Positions 23,364 to 32,000 are shown, counted from the first letter of the stretch. The stretch: 49,838 bases of DNA from Nitrospiria bacterium (GCA_919902495.1 CAKKRC010000059.1:1-49838), one strand, 5' to 3'. Made by a program: numbers and translations. The notes: generated by a model from the sequence alone, not told the origin.

Positions 23364-23396
23364 CATGCCGGTCCCCGCGGAGGCTCGGAACACCCT

Positions 23397-25892
23397 ATGA
23401 AACGCAAGATCATTCTGTCACTGCTCATGCTCTTCGTTATTTCAGCGTCCGGAGCGGTGCTGTCGGCATTCTACATCTCCAGCACCAGTTCCACGCTGAA
23501 CAAGATCGTCAAGCTCCACCAGATCGAGGACCTGCGCCAGAATCTCATCATCTCCATCCAGACCGTCCAGTCCGACCTGTACACCGTCCACACCATGCTC
23601 GGCCGCAAGGTGGACGCCATCGTCGATAACGTGTCCAACCTCGACGACGCGGCCGGCCGATGCATCGGCTGTCACCATGAGCCGGGCATCGCCAAGAATA
23701 TCAGCGAAATACAGGACCTCGTGCACGCCTACCAGGACTCCCTCAGTTATTACATCACTGCTGCGGCAAACAAGCAGCGGATCGCAAAGCTCCAGTTCGA
23801 TGCGGCGGCCATCGGGAATGATATCCTGAAAAAGACCGAGGCGATGACCATCGAGGCAAGCAAGAAGCTTACGGCAACGACCGCAAAGGCCACGACGAAT
23901 GTGCGGGATGCACAGCTCATCCTGTTCTTCACCATGGGCATCACGCTCGTGCTCGGCACCGTTGTCGCCGTGAAGCTGACCCGTTCTGTAACAGGACCGA
24001 TCGACAACCTCGTGAAAGCGACCCGCGCCATTGCCGGCGGGAATCTCGGACATACCATCGAGAACAAGGACAAGACCGAGTTCGGAGAGCTCGCCTCCCA
24101 CTTCAACGCAATGAGCGTCGCCCTGCAGGAGAATTACGAGGAGCTCGTGCGGGAAATAACCGAGCGCAGACAGACGGAAGAAGCGCTCCGGGAAAGCGAA
24201 GAGCGGTACGCCCTGGCCGCGCGGGGCGCCAATGACGGTCTCTGGGACTGGAACATCCGGAGCAATACGGTCTATTATTCCTTCCGCTGGAAGTCCATGC
24301 TCGGATTCGACGATGCCGAGATCGGAAACACCCTTGAAGAATGGCTGTCGCGGGTCCACCCTGATGATCGTGAACCGGTGGAGGCGAAGCTTTCCGCGCA
24401 TATCAACAGCCAAAGCCCGCAGTTCGAGTACGAGCACCGCATCCAGCATAAGGACGGGACCTACCGATGGATGCTCAACCGCGGGCTCGCTGTGCGTGAT
24501 ACGCACGGGAAGGCCTACCGCATGGCGGGTTCCCAGACCGACATCACCAGCAGGAAGAATGCCGAAGCACAGCTCCTCTACGACGCCTTCCACGATGCCC
24601 TCACGGGCCTGCCTAATCGCGCCCTGTTCATGGACCGCCTCGAACATGTGATTGCCAGCGCCCGGCGGCATCCCCAGTACCTCTACGGCGTCCTGTTCCT
24701 TGACCTCGACCGCTTCAAAGTGATCAACGACAGCCTCGGTCATGGCGTCGGCGACAAACTGCTGATCGAGGTCGGACAGCGCCTCAAATCCTGCCTCCGC
24801 CCGGGAGATACCGTCGCGCGACTCGGCGGGGACGAGTTCGCGATCCTGCTGGAGGACATCACCGATGCAGCGGACGCCGAAGAGATCACCCAGCGCATCG
24901 AGCAGGTCCTCTCGCCGCACTACACGATCCAGGGCAACGAGATATGCACAACACAGAGCATCGGCCTTGCGCTGAGATCGGACCGCTACGAATGGCCGGA
25001 GCAGATCCTGCGCGACGCCGACATAGCCATGTACGAGGCTAAGTCCAAAGGCAGGTCGCGGCATGAGTTCTTCGACACAAAAATGCACGCAAGCATCATC
25101 GACCGCCTCCAACTCGAGTCCGACCTGCGGATCGCGGTCGAACACCCTGCAGGGTTCCTCCTGCACTATCAGCCGATCATGGACCTGAAAGAACATCGTC
25201 TCATCGGTTTCGAGGCCCTCGTCCGTTGGAGACATCCCACCCGGGGCCTGCTCTATCCGCTTGAGTTCATTTCACTCGCTGAAGAGACCGGGTTGATCTT
25301 CCCGCTCAGCAACTGGATCATCCGGGAGTCATGCGGCCAGATCGGGGCCTGGCAAAAGAAATATCCCGGGCACCCGGAGCTCCGCATGAGCGTGAACATC
25401 TCGAGCAAGCTTCTCCTTCAGATCGGATTCGCCGAATCCATCCAGGCGAACCTTCTCGAGTATGGCCTGGAGCCTGGCAGCCTCGCCATCGAGATCACGG
25501 AAAGCGTTATCATGGAGCACCCGGACAGGGCGGTGGAGACCATGACGAAGCTGCAGCATATGGGGGTCCACATCCATATCGACGATTTCGGCACCGGATA
25601 TTCCTCGCTGAGCTATTTGCACAGTTTCCCCGTCAACGCGCTCAAGATCGACCGGTCCTTTATCGCCAAAATGTCGGCAAACTGCGAAAATCAGGAGATC
25701 ATCAAGACCATCATCGCACTTGCCCAGAACCTGAAACTCGAAGTGATCGCCGAGGGTCTGGAGCAGGACCATCAGCTTTCAACGATCAAGGGCCTGGAGT
25801 GCGGCTTTGGCCAGGGTTTCCTTTTCTCCAAGCCCCTTCCCCCCGAAGCGATCGAGAACTGGATCCTGGCGGGAAAAAGCGCTCCTGCCTGA
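23397..25892 (+). CDS. Haem-c sensor diguanylate cyclase/phosphodiesterase (HAMP-PAS-GGDEF-EAL)
   Basis: 831 residues. TM1 (5-27), a periplasmic helical domain with one c-type haem motif CIGCH (C89-C92-H93), TM2 (about 174-194), HAMP (about 195-250), PAS/PAC (about 265-390), GGDEF (about 395-560; LGGDEF intact near 478) and EAL (about 575-825; FEALVRW near 604, DDFGTGYSSL near 728). Both catalytic motifs look complete, so it may make and break c-di-GMP, with the balance set by a periplasmic haem signal such as redox state, NO or CO, and possibly by the PhnD-like protein upstream. A CxxCH in a four-helix periplasmic sensor domain is known from anaerobic metal and sulfur bacteria. Confidence 0.92.
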   Translation: MKRKIILSLLMLFVISASGAVLSAFYISSTSSTLNKIVKLHQIEDLRQNLIISIQTVQSDLYTVHTMLGRKVDAIVDNVSNLDDAAGRCIGCHHEPGIAKNISEIQDLVHAYQDSLSYYITAAANKQRIAKLQFDAAAIGNDILKKTEAMTIEASKKLTATTAKATTNVRDAQLILFFTMGITLVLGTVVAVKLTRSVTGPIDNLVKATRAIAGGNLGHTIENKDKTEFGELASHFNAMSVALQENYEELVREITERRQTEEALRESEERYALAARGANDGLWDWNIRSNTVYYSFRWKSMLGFDDAEIGNTLEEWLSRVHPDDREPVEAKLSAHINSQSPQFEYEHRIQHKDGTYRWMLNRGLAVRDTHGKAYRMAGSQTDITSRKNAEAQLLYDAFHDALTGLPNRALFMDRLEHVIASARRHPQYLYGVLFLDLDRFKVINDSLGHGVGDKLLIEVGQRLKSCLRPGDTVARLGGDEFAILLEDITDAADAEEITQRIEQVLSPHYTIQGNEICTTQSIGLALRSDRYEWPEQILRDADIAMYEAKSKGRSRHEFFDTKMHASIIDRLQLESDLRIAVEHPAGFLLHYQPIMDLKEHRLIGFEALVRWRHPTRGLLYPLEFISLAEETGLIFPLSNWIIRESCGQIGAWQKKYPGHPELRMSVNISSKLLLQIGFAESIQANLLEYGLEPGSLAIEITESVIMEHPDRAVETMTKLQHMGVHIHIDDFGTGYSSLSYLHSFPVNALKIDRSFIAKMSANCENQEIIKTIIALAQNLKLEVIAEGLEQDHQLSTIKGLECGFGQGFLFSKPLPPEAIENWILAGKSAPA

Positions 25893-26285
25893 TCCTCACC
25901 CGCGCCCTCTCCTGCATAATCCTGTCCACGCATTCTTCGATGCCGATGCGAACGCAACGAACGCCATCAACCATCAGGCGCCCTTTCCACGAACATCATT
26001 TAATGGTCTCATAGTTGTCGGCACATACCACGAACCGTCATCCCCGAATGCATCTATCGGGGATCCAGTATGTTGTATAGCAAGGACTGGATTCCCGTAG
26101 ATAACCCCTCCTTACTCCTCCCCTTAAACTAAGGGGAGGGATAGGGTGGGGTTAATGTCCGCGAGGAATGACGATAGTGAAGACGCGACAACGTCGATCC
26201 TGTTATGAAACCGTTAATTTATAATTACGTCGGATGATCAGCGGCAGGTAGATACGGTGAGGAGGAATACCGGTGCTTTGCGAGA
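25893..26285. other. Intergenic region between GGDEF-EAL gene and response regulator
   Basis: 393 nt between two convergent genes with no credible coding sequence. It contains the nested palindromic element 26036-26176 and, after it, an AT-richer stretch (TTATGAAACCGTTAATTTATAATTACG, 26203-26229). No clear terminator was found for either gene. Confidence 0.6.
26036..26176. repeat. Nested REP/MITE-like element, copy 1
   Basis: Outer parts: CGTCATCCCCGA..TCGGGGATCCAG, then CTGGATTCCCG paired with CGAGGAATGACG. Inserted in the outer arms is a 53-bp palindrome TAACCCCTCC..CTCCCCTTA..TAAGGGGAG..GGTGGGGTTA (26102-26154). A longer second copy lies at 32001-32191. Confidence 0.75.
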
Positions 26286-27035
26286 TCAGCGGGGACTGGT
26301 CGAAGCGGCGGCCGGGTCGATATTCTCCTGAATATAGGCCTGGATCAGCGCCTGGTCTTCGGAAGAGATGGTGATGAACTTCATCCCCATGCCCGGGTCC
26401 TTGGAGGGGCCTTCGCCGAAACCGTAGCTGTAAAGGACCTGGGCCTCGACCTTGATGATCTTTTTGCTGAGGATAAAGCTGACCCCGTGGATCGTCCCTT
26501 TGGGCTGGGGGTGAAGTGTTTTGACGAACATGCCCATGCTGGAGATAACGGTCACGAATTCTGCACCGATCCCGCCGCCGTCAACGGACGCCTTGAGGAA
26601 GGTGGGGATCCGGACATTTTTCCGCGGGGTTCGTTCAAGGGATTCCTGGACCGCCCGGTACAGGCTCTCGGCATCAACAGGTTTATTGAGATAGAGGGTG
26701 CATCCCGCCTCGTAGCACCGGTCCTGAACTTTGATGTCGGGGATGGAGGTCTGGACGATGATCGGTATCTTTACAAGGGAGGGTTCCTTCCTGATGCGGG
26801 TCAGAAGATCAACGCCATTCATCCCCGGCAGGACGAGTTCCATGACGATCAGGGCCGGCACCGCGATCGAGATGAACTCAAGGGCCTCTTCCGCGGTCTT
26901 CACGGTCGTGACGCTGTAGCCGAAGTTCTGGAGCATCATACCCGCCTGGAACGAATCCCGGGCGTTGTTGTCCACAACCAGCACGAATTTCTTCTTTTTC
27001 TCTGCTACTTCGGCCCCGTCTACTTGCTCAGCCAT
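26286..27035 (-). CDS. Response regulator with C-terminal PilZ domain
   Basis: 249 residues from ATG 27035, which has AAGGA 5 nt upstream (alternatives at 27041 and 27050). Receiver domain: VVDNNARDSFQAGMMLQNFGYSVTTVKTAEEALEF, ..LIVMELVLPGMNGVDLLTRIR, ..YLNKPVDAESLYRAV with the conserved K. The phospho-acceptor position reads V-M-E-L, i.e. glutamate instead of aspartate, so the receiver may be locked in an active-like state and not phosphorylated. The C-terminal half (RKNVRIPTFLKASVDG..EFVTVISSMGMFVKT) resembles PilZ, a c-di-GMP binder, with only a partial RxxxR motif. It fits functionally with the GGDEF-EAL gene next door. Confidence 0.82.
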   Translation of the reverse strand: MAEQVDGAEVAEKKKKFVLVVDNNARDSFQAGMMLQNFGYSVTTVKTAEEALEFISIAVPALIVMELVLPGMNGVDLLTRIRKEPSLVKIPIIVQTSIPDIKVQDRCYEAGCTLYLNKPVDAESLYRAVQESLERTPRKNVRIPTFLKASVDGGGIGAEFVTVISSMGMFVKTLHPQPKGTIHGVSFILSKKIIKVEAQVLYSYGFGEGPSKDPGMGMKFITISSEDQALIQAYIQENIDPAAASTSPR

Positions 27036-27186
27036 GTGCATCCTTTCCATCCGTCCATCTGTCCGTTTGCTCTCTGGATTACAGTATAGCGTAACTGTCT
27101 CGTTTTGACGATACAATCATTTACTACGGTTTCTACGATCGTTAATCGTAGCTGCCAGCATGTTGCGCGGCCGGCCGGCAAACCCA

Positions 27187-28824
27187 TCACCGGCCGATGC
27201 TGATCCTGTCTCCTTCTTCGATCCCCGACCCCGCAAGCGTCTCGATCACCCAGCGGACCGCCGATCCGGATGGATATACGTCGGACCGTGAAGGCCGGCA
27301 GTCCCGATAGACCCGAGTTACCGTCCCGCCGGAAACGACATATATGATGTCAAGGGGATAGGACACGCTCCCCATCCAGAACGTGACCTCCGCCGGCTTC
27401 TCATAGGGAAAGAGCGCCGCTTCGTCCGCTGCCAGCTGCCGGAATCCCTGCAGGCCCTGGCGCTGTTTCGCATCGCTGTCGCAGAGCAGCGCGACCCGAT
27501 AGACGCGCGCAACACGATCCGGACCGGCTGGAGTGACCGTAATGGTCATTTCCTTAGCCGAGCGCGCCACCGGAGCCGGTTCTGCTCCCTGGGCGATCCG
27601 GACCTCGACGACGAGTATGACGATACCGGCTGCGATCGTGATGATCGTGATCAGGGCGCCCACGCGAAAATGCTCCAGGAACCCGATCTCGACCTGTTTT
27701 CTTGCCTGCTGCACCACGATCAGATTCGCTACGGAGCCGATGAGGGTGAGATTGCCGGCGAGGGTGCTGCTCATGGCAAGTGCGAGCCACGCGACCCGGT
27801 CCCCGCCCAGAGATTCGACAAAGGGCTTCAGCAGCATGACCGCCGGAACATTACTGACCACATTGGAAAGAACGGCGGAGACGACCGACAATCCCGCGAT
27901 CCTGCCGGCAGGAGACAACGCGGACAGATCGCCGGCCCGGCCGATCACGGTCCCGGCAAGTCCCGACACCTCGACGCCGTGCATGACGACAAAGAGTCCC
28001 GAGAAGAACAGGAGCAGCGTCCAGTCCACGCCCTCAAGGACCCGCTCCGTGCGCACCCCGCCGATGAGCATCAGGGACACCGCGCCGGCAGCCGCGGTCA
28101 GGGAGTAGGGATACCCCAGGGAGAATGCCGCCAGCACGCCGGCGCAGACCGCGAGGGATCTCATCAGGAGCGGCCTGTTCACCTCATAGTGCGGCATCGC
28201 AAGACTGTCGCAGAAGGGTTCATCCACAATGTCCCTCCGATAGGCGAAGCGAATGACCATGATGCTTACGGCAAACCCGATGATCGTCACCGGGAACAAT
28301 GCTCCGAGAAAGGACAGATAGGGTATGTTGGAGTAGATGCCGATGAGCATGTTCTGGGGATTGCCGGTGACTGTCATGGCGCCCCCGATGTTCGAGGCCG
28401 TCGCAAGCGCCAGAAGATAGGGCACGGGATTCACGCTGAGCTGGGCCGTCATCGCCAAGATGATGGGAGTATAGAGCAGGCAGATGGTATCGTTCACGAA
28501 CAGCGCGGAAAGGATGCCTGACGAGATCGTGACGAAGACCAGCAGCTGGAATGGCGTTTTTGACAGCGACAGGATCCGGTCGGCCATCAGCTCGAAAAAA
28601 CCCGCTATGCGGAGGTAGACCGTGATGATCATCATCCCGAGGAGCAGCAGGAGGGTGTGCAGGTCGATGGCGGCGAAGGCCTGGTCGAGCGTGAGCACCC
28701 CCGTGATGATCATGAGCACACCGCCCACCAGCGCGCCGGCGGGGCGGTCGATATGAATGCGCGGGATCTGACGGAGGCCGATGAAGAGATAGGTAATAAG
28801 GAAAATGACAAGCGCGGTGATCAC
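27187..28824 (-). CDS. ArsB/SLC13-like anion transporter fused to a DUF192 domain
   Basis: 545 residues in one unbroken frame. Residues 1-420 are a membrane transporter of the ArsB/NhaD/DASS superfamily: about 11 helices, the SNIGGAMTVTGNPQNMLIGI and FVNDTICLLYTPIIL loops and the mirror loops LSNVVSNVPAVMLLKP and LAGNLTLIGSVANLIVV. Residues about 430-545 are a DUF192 domain (GLQGFRQLAADEAALFPYEKPAEVTFWMGSVSYPLDIIYV, ending WVIETLAGSGIEEGDRISI). This domain is usually a separate small secreted protein. The fusion puts DUF192 on one membrane face. GTG start, overlapping a weak upstream ORF by GTGA. Substrate unknown; arsenite, sulfate or dicarboxylates are family options. Confidence 0.9.
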   Translation of the reverse strand: MITALVIFLITYLFIGLRQIPRIHIDRPAGALVGGVLMIITGVLTLDQAFAAIDLHTLLLLLGMMIITVYLRIAGFFELMADRILSLSKTPFQLLVFVTISSGILSALFVNDTICLLYTPIILAMTAQLSVNPVPYLLALATASNIGGAMTVTGNPQNMLIGIYSNIPYLSFLGALFPVTIIGFAVSIMVIRFAYRRDIVDEPFCDSLAMPHYEVNRPLLMRSLAVCAGVLAAFSLGYPYSLTAAAGAVSLMLIGGVRTERVLEGVDWTLLLFFSGLFVVMHGVEVSGLAGTVIGRAGDLSALSPAGRIAGLSVVSAVLSNVVSNVPAVMLLKPFVESLGGDRVAWLALAMSSTLAGNLTLIGSVANLIVVQQARKQVEIGFLEHFRVGALITIITIAAGIVILVVEVRIAQGAEPAPVARSAKEMTITVTPAGPDRVARVYRVALLCDSDAKQRQGLQGFRQLAADEAALFPYEKPAEVTFWMGSVSYPLDIIYVVSGGTVTRVYRDCRPSRSDVYPSGSAVRWVIETLAGSGIEEGDRISIGR

Positions 28825-29084
28825 GATCGGTACTGTAGCACGGAACAGACGGACATTTCAAGCACGTCGTAACAAACCGTCACGACAGGCGCATCGTCCT
28901 GCAGCTCTGGGGAAAAGACGAGGGCCACGGAGAAATCAACCAGAGCATTAAATACCGGGTCATCTCCAATGCGAGTGGGTTCCTTTTTTTTCTGCGCCCC
29001 GGTTCTCATCGCCGTGCTGACATGCCATCTTGTCTTCTGTTTTTCCTGATCATACAGCCATCCATGTGCGCTTACGCTGCGCAC
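28821..29084 (-). CDS. Doubtful small ORF upstream of the transporter
   Basis: 87 codons; the stop overlaps the GTG start of the ArsB-DUF192 gene (GTGA), and the C-terminal part (GDDPVFNALVDFSVALVFSPELQDDAPVVTVCYDV..) looks protein-like. Against it: no ribosome site, a basic low-complexity N-terminus, and no recognisable family. A shorter start at 29009 is possible. Confidence 0.3.
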   Translation of the reverse strand: MRSVSAHGWLYDQEKQKTRWHVSTAMRTGAQKKKEPTRIGDDPVFNALVDFSVALVFSPELQDDAPVVTVCYDVLEMSVCSVLQYRS

Positions 29085-29114
29085 GCGCAGTCATGAACGG
29101 TGAGTTCACCATAA

Positions 29115-29432
29115 CTATTCCGGGCATGTAACGTACGGTCGATGTTCACGGGATGCAGGGGCCTTTGGAAAGACAAAGCCAAATCCAATGCCAATGCTAT
29201 TGACGTACCCAAGCGCCGGGTAGTCTGGTGCGAAGCCTGTGCGTTCAGCATGCCCCAACCAAGCCAGGAACAACAACCGGCCTAAAAGCAGCGCGTCCGC
29301 AGGGGAAGCGCTGCCGGGGATTTGCGCAAAAAATAGCGATTGTGCGGAATCTCCCTGCATGCTGAGCACAGCAAGCCACCGGGCTACCCAAAAAAGAACA
29401 AGCATCTTGAACATCCATGATGCCTGAATCAC
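29115..29432 (-). CDS. Doubtful ORF, possibly a decayed membrane-protein fragment
   Basis: 105 codons beginning MIQASWMFKMLVLFWVARWLAVLSM, with a hydrophobic N-terminus and an aromatic-rich middle, but no ribosome site, no family match known to me and a competing frame (29245-29571). The 690-nt stretch 28825-29512 around it holds no other gene I can support and may be degraded sequence. Confidence 0.25.
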   Translation of the reverse strand: MIQASWMFKMLVLFWVARWLAVLSMQGDSAQSLFFAQIPGSASPADALLLGRLLFLAWLGHAERTGFAPDYPALGYVNSIGIGFGFVFPKAPASREHRPYVTCPE

Positions 29433-29512
29433 TTATCTTATCTTTTATTACTTCTGGATTCACTGGGATGCAAGGCGCCCTGGAATCGGGGGTTCCCGGT
29501 GGCAAAATGATA

Positions 29513-30211
29513 CTACCGGAGGAGAGCGGAAAAATACGGGGTGATCTTTTCGAGCATGCTGTCCGCCGCAAGGGGGACCATTTTGGCGAAGGCGTCCAGG
29601 TTCACGAGGGCATTCACGTTCACATCGTTCTTCGCCGCGCCGAGCAGCCGGTCGACAAAGTCCTTGTTCACCTGCGCTACCTGCGCGTAGACCCGGGTCA
29701 GCCCGTCAAGGTTCCACTCCGCGGACTTGCCCGCCTGCTTCCGAAGGTACTGCGCCACGAGATGCATGGAAACCATGCGGAAGATCGTCTCTTCCAGCGT
29801 TGCGAAGGGCAGGTGAAAACGCACCATGGGCTTGAGCTGTTCCATCACGGGACAGCCGCTCGTGGTCATGATGATCCCGAGGAGGGGGCTCAGACCCATC
29901 TGGACCGTCGTGTCCTTTGAATAGGTGCGCTCGTCAGTGATAACGGTCACGCCCACCCGGTCATGGGCGACAAAGTCCTTGAACTTCTCGACGACCCCGG
30001 AAAAATTCGCGGCTACCGGGCATCGGGGATACATGCTCTCATCGAGCGGACAGTTCGCGCACTGGTGATACTGCAGCAACGTCCATTCCGGCTGTTCCGT
30101 GCGCTCCCCGGCGACGAGCGAGAGGGTCCCCCGGTCCAGGCGGAGGTCGAATCGAATGACCGAGCCGTCGGTGAACGTGTATGCGTACGCGATCTTGTAA
30201 TCGTTCGTCAT
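29513..30211 (-). CDS. Conserved hypothetical protein with cysteine cluster
   Basis: 232 residues, cytoplasmic (no signal peptide or membrane segment). The N-terminal third is beta-rich (YKIAYAYTFTDGSVIRFDLRLDRGTLSLV), then a compact cysteine cluster YHQCANCPLDESMYPRCPVAAN that could bind a metal or Fe-S centre (C-x2-C-x9-C), then SGVVEKFKDFVAHDRVGVTVITDERTYSKDTTVQ and a helical C-terminal half. The pattern is one I associate with a DUF6901-type family of Nitrospirota/Deltaproteobacteria, but the assignment is tentative. Function unknown. Start ATG 30211; stop followed by a monocistronic gap. Confidence 0.75.
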   Translation of the reverse strand: MTNDYKIAYAYTFTDGSVIRFDLRLDRGTLSLVAGERTEQPEWTLLQYHQCANCPLDESMYPRCPVAANFSGVVEKFKDFVAHDRVGVTVITDERTYSKDTTVQMGLSPLLGIIMTTSGCPVMEQLKPMVRFHLPFATLEETIFRMVSMHLVAQYLRKQAGKSAEWNLDGLTRVYAQVAQVNKDFVDRLLGAAKNDVNVNALVNLDAFAKMVPLAADSMLEKITPYFSALLR

Positions 30212-30396
30212 TCCGGCGCCGCCCCGTGGCCGGCCGGTTCGCCCGTTTCGAAATCGGGTGAACTGCTTAAAAAGGAGTCATAGTTGCGCGCGGTGACCAT
30301 GGGTGAAGTGTACCATAGCTGGCGGCCTTTCGTCCAGCGAGACAGCCGATATCCGGCGATTGCGGACCGCGAGAAATTCGTCTATACTGGCACAGC

Positions 30397-30906
30397 ATGA
30401 GAACAATAGGTCGAACCATCGGCAGCTCTACCGCCCTCTCGCTCTGCGTCATGGCCGTATTCGCATGCTGCACCGCGGCATGGGCATCGGACCTGAAGGA
30501 CTTCGCGAGCGACGGCTGCAGCCTCTTTCCCGACGGGACCATGGGCGACCGGGCAAAATGGTGCGAATGCTGCCTGCAGCACGACATCACTTATTGGCAC
30601 GGAGGGACGGAGCAGGAGCGAAAGACGGCCGATGAGAGGCTTCGGGCCTGCGTATTCGAACGCACACGGGACAAAGCGCTTGCCGATACGATGTACCTCG
30701 GCGTCCGCGCCGGAGGCCATCCGGTGTTCCCGACCTGGTATCGCTGGGGATACGGCTGGAAGTATGGCAGGGGCTACGGTCCGCTCACTGAGCAGGAGCA
30801 GCAGCAGGTCCGGGAAAAGCAGGATAACTATGCAAGAAAGCATCCCGCAGGATACTGCGGTGAACGGTCCGGCAAAAAAGCCTCAAAGGAGAGGAAAGAA
30901 CCATGA
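30397..30906 (+). CDS. Secreted phospholipase A2-like protein
   Basis: 169 residues. Signal peptide MRTIGRTIGSSTALSLCVMAVFACCTAAWA. The mature part has the PLA2 core: SDGCSLFPDGTMGDRAKWCECCLQHDITYWHGG, where C-C-x2-H-D carries the catalytic histidine and the calcium-side aspartate, followed by ERTRDKALADTMYLGVRAGGHP. Rich in cysteines as expected for a disulfide-stabilised extracytoplasmic enzyme; the tail (RKHPAGYCGERSGKKASKERKEP) is basic. It may hydrolyse phospholipids, though only the core motif supports this. Overlaps the next gene by ATGA. Confidence 0.75.
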   Translation: MRTIGRTIGSSTALSLCVMAVFACCTAAWASDLKDFASDGCSLFPDGTMGDRAKWCECCLQHDITYWHGGTEQERKTADERLRACVFERTRDKALADTMYLGVRAGGHPVFPTWYRWGYGWKYGRGYGPLTEQEQQQVREKQDNYARKHPAGYCGERSGKKASKERKEP

Positions 30907-31478
30907 GAACGAAGATAGTCATTCCGAGAATTGCAGTCCTTATCCTGGCGCTCTGGGTTTCGACCATCTCCGCCGCGGAGCTGCAGGCACGTCCTGCTGA
31001 GTGGGCAGCGCCGGTCCCTTCTGCGTCCCTCAAGAACTTCTACAAACTCGACGAGAAGGTCTACCGTTCCGCTCAGCCGAACCGCAAGGGATTCGAAGAG
31101 CTGAAGCGGCTCGACATCAGGAACGTACTAAGCTTCCGCGACCATCATGCAGACGACCGTGACGCGAAGGGCCTGGGCCTGACGCTCCACCGCGTAAAGA
31201 TGGAGGCGGGCGAGATCAGGGACGAGCAGGTGGTCGAGGCCCTCCGGATCATCAGGACGGCGAAAGGCCCCATCGTGGTCCACTGCTGGCACGGCTCCGA
31301 CCGCACCGGCCTCATCAGCGCGATGTACCGCATCCTGTACCAGAACTGGTCAAAAGAGGAGTCGATCGAGGAACTGATGAAGGGCGGCTATGGTTATCAC
31401 TCGCTCTACCGGAACATCCCGGAGTATATTCGGAAGGTGGACGTCGAGAGCATCAGGCAGCGCGTCCTCGCGCCCTGA
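30903..31478 (+). CDS. Secreted protein tyrosine/dual-specificity phosphatase
   Basis: 191 residues. N-terminal signal MRTKIVIPRIAVLILALWVSTISAAEL. Phosphatase body: FYKLDEKVYRSAQPNRKGFEELKRLDIRNVLSFRDHH, general-acid aspartate in the D-D-R-D region, and the P-loop HCWHGSDRTG (HC-x5-R-T) near residue 130, then a helical C-terminus. This is the DSP/phytase-like class often found in the periplasm. Start overlaps the PLA2-like gene's stop, implying coupled synthesis; together the two could act on phospholipid headgroups or phosphoinositol-like substrates (inference). Confidence 0.85.
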   Translation: MRTKIVIPRIAVLILALWVSTISAAELQARPAEWAAPVPSASLKNFYKLDEKVYRSAQPNRKGFEELKRLDIRNVLSFRDHHADDRDAKGLGLTLHRVKMEAGEIRDEQVVEALRIIRTAKGPIVVHCWHGSDRTGLISAMYRILYQNWSKEESIEELMKGGYGYHSLYRNIPEYIRKVDVESIRQRVLAP

Positions 31479-31512
31479 TATGCCGCGAAAGCAATGTGTT
31501 ACGACTGGTAGC

Positions 31513-31545
31513 CGTCCCGCTTTGCGGGGCGTAATTAGTTTTTCA
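31513..31545 (+). terminator. Weak terminator-like hairpin
   Basis: CCCGC-TTT-GCGGG stem followed, after GCGTAATTAG, by TTTTT. Downstream of the phosphatase gene; the T run is displaced, so the call is weak. Confidence 0.35.
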
Positions 31546-31607
31546 ACAGCCTGACCATAACCGACCCGCTGCGCTCTTTCCTGTAGTTTTACCGCATGAC
31601 CTGCAGA

Positions 31608-31946
31608 CTATTCCTCGACACAGTTTTCGCAGCGTGTGGTTGTCGGGTCAACCAAAAGCCCGCGAGCGTCAAGTTCTTCCTCGCATGCAAAACACTGCCC
31701 GTACGCACCGGTCTCTATCCGGCGCAAAGCACCGTCGATCTTCTGGAGTTGACGCTTGCGCAGCCGTGGGCCTTCCTCGGCCAGTTGCTGAGCTTGCATG
31801 TAATCCCTGCGGGATAGGCAGCCCATGCCGGTTTGATCAAGCTCCACCGGCCGAGTCGCCTCTCTCGATGATCCTTCAAAATCCAGAAGCTCCGCCCGAA
31901 GACTCAGCAGCTTTTGCCTGCATTGTTCGATCTCTGATCCATTCAT
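31608..31946 (-). CDS. DksA/TraR-family zinc-finger protein
   Basis: 112 residues: an N-terminal coiled-coil (EIEQCRQKLLSLRAELLDFE..) and a C-terminal zinc finger CFACEEELDARG..TTRCENC (C-x2-C-x17-C-x2-C). DksA/TraR proteins bind the RNA polymerase secondary channel. Between them the helix-helix linker LRKRQLQKIDGALRRIETGAYGQC is the diagnostic segment. The protein is shorter than E. coli DksA (151) and lacks the acidic DxxDxA coiled-coil tip, so it is probably a DksA-like accessory regulator rather than DksA itself. Flanked by a repeat element upstream (32001-32191). Confidence 0.88.
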   Translation of the reverse strand: MNGSEIEQCRQKLLSLRAELLDFEGSSREATRPVELDQTGMGCLSRRDYMQAQQLAEEGPRLRKRQLQKIDGALRRIETGAYGQCFACEEELDARGLLVDPTTTRCENCVEE

Positions 31947-32000
31947 TAACGCATACTACCACTTATTAACGGTCTCAATATAGTTTTTCATTCTCCTGAC

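Noticed and set aside
23442-25235. 597-codon minus-strand ORF
   Set aside because: Antisense of the GGDEF-EAL gene with intact catalytic motifs.
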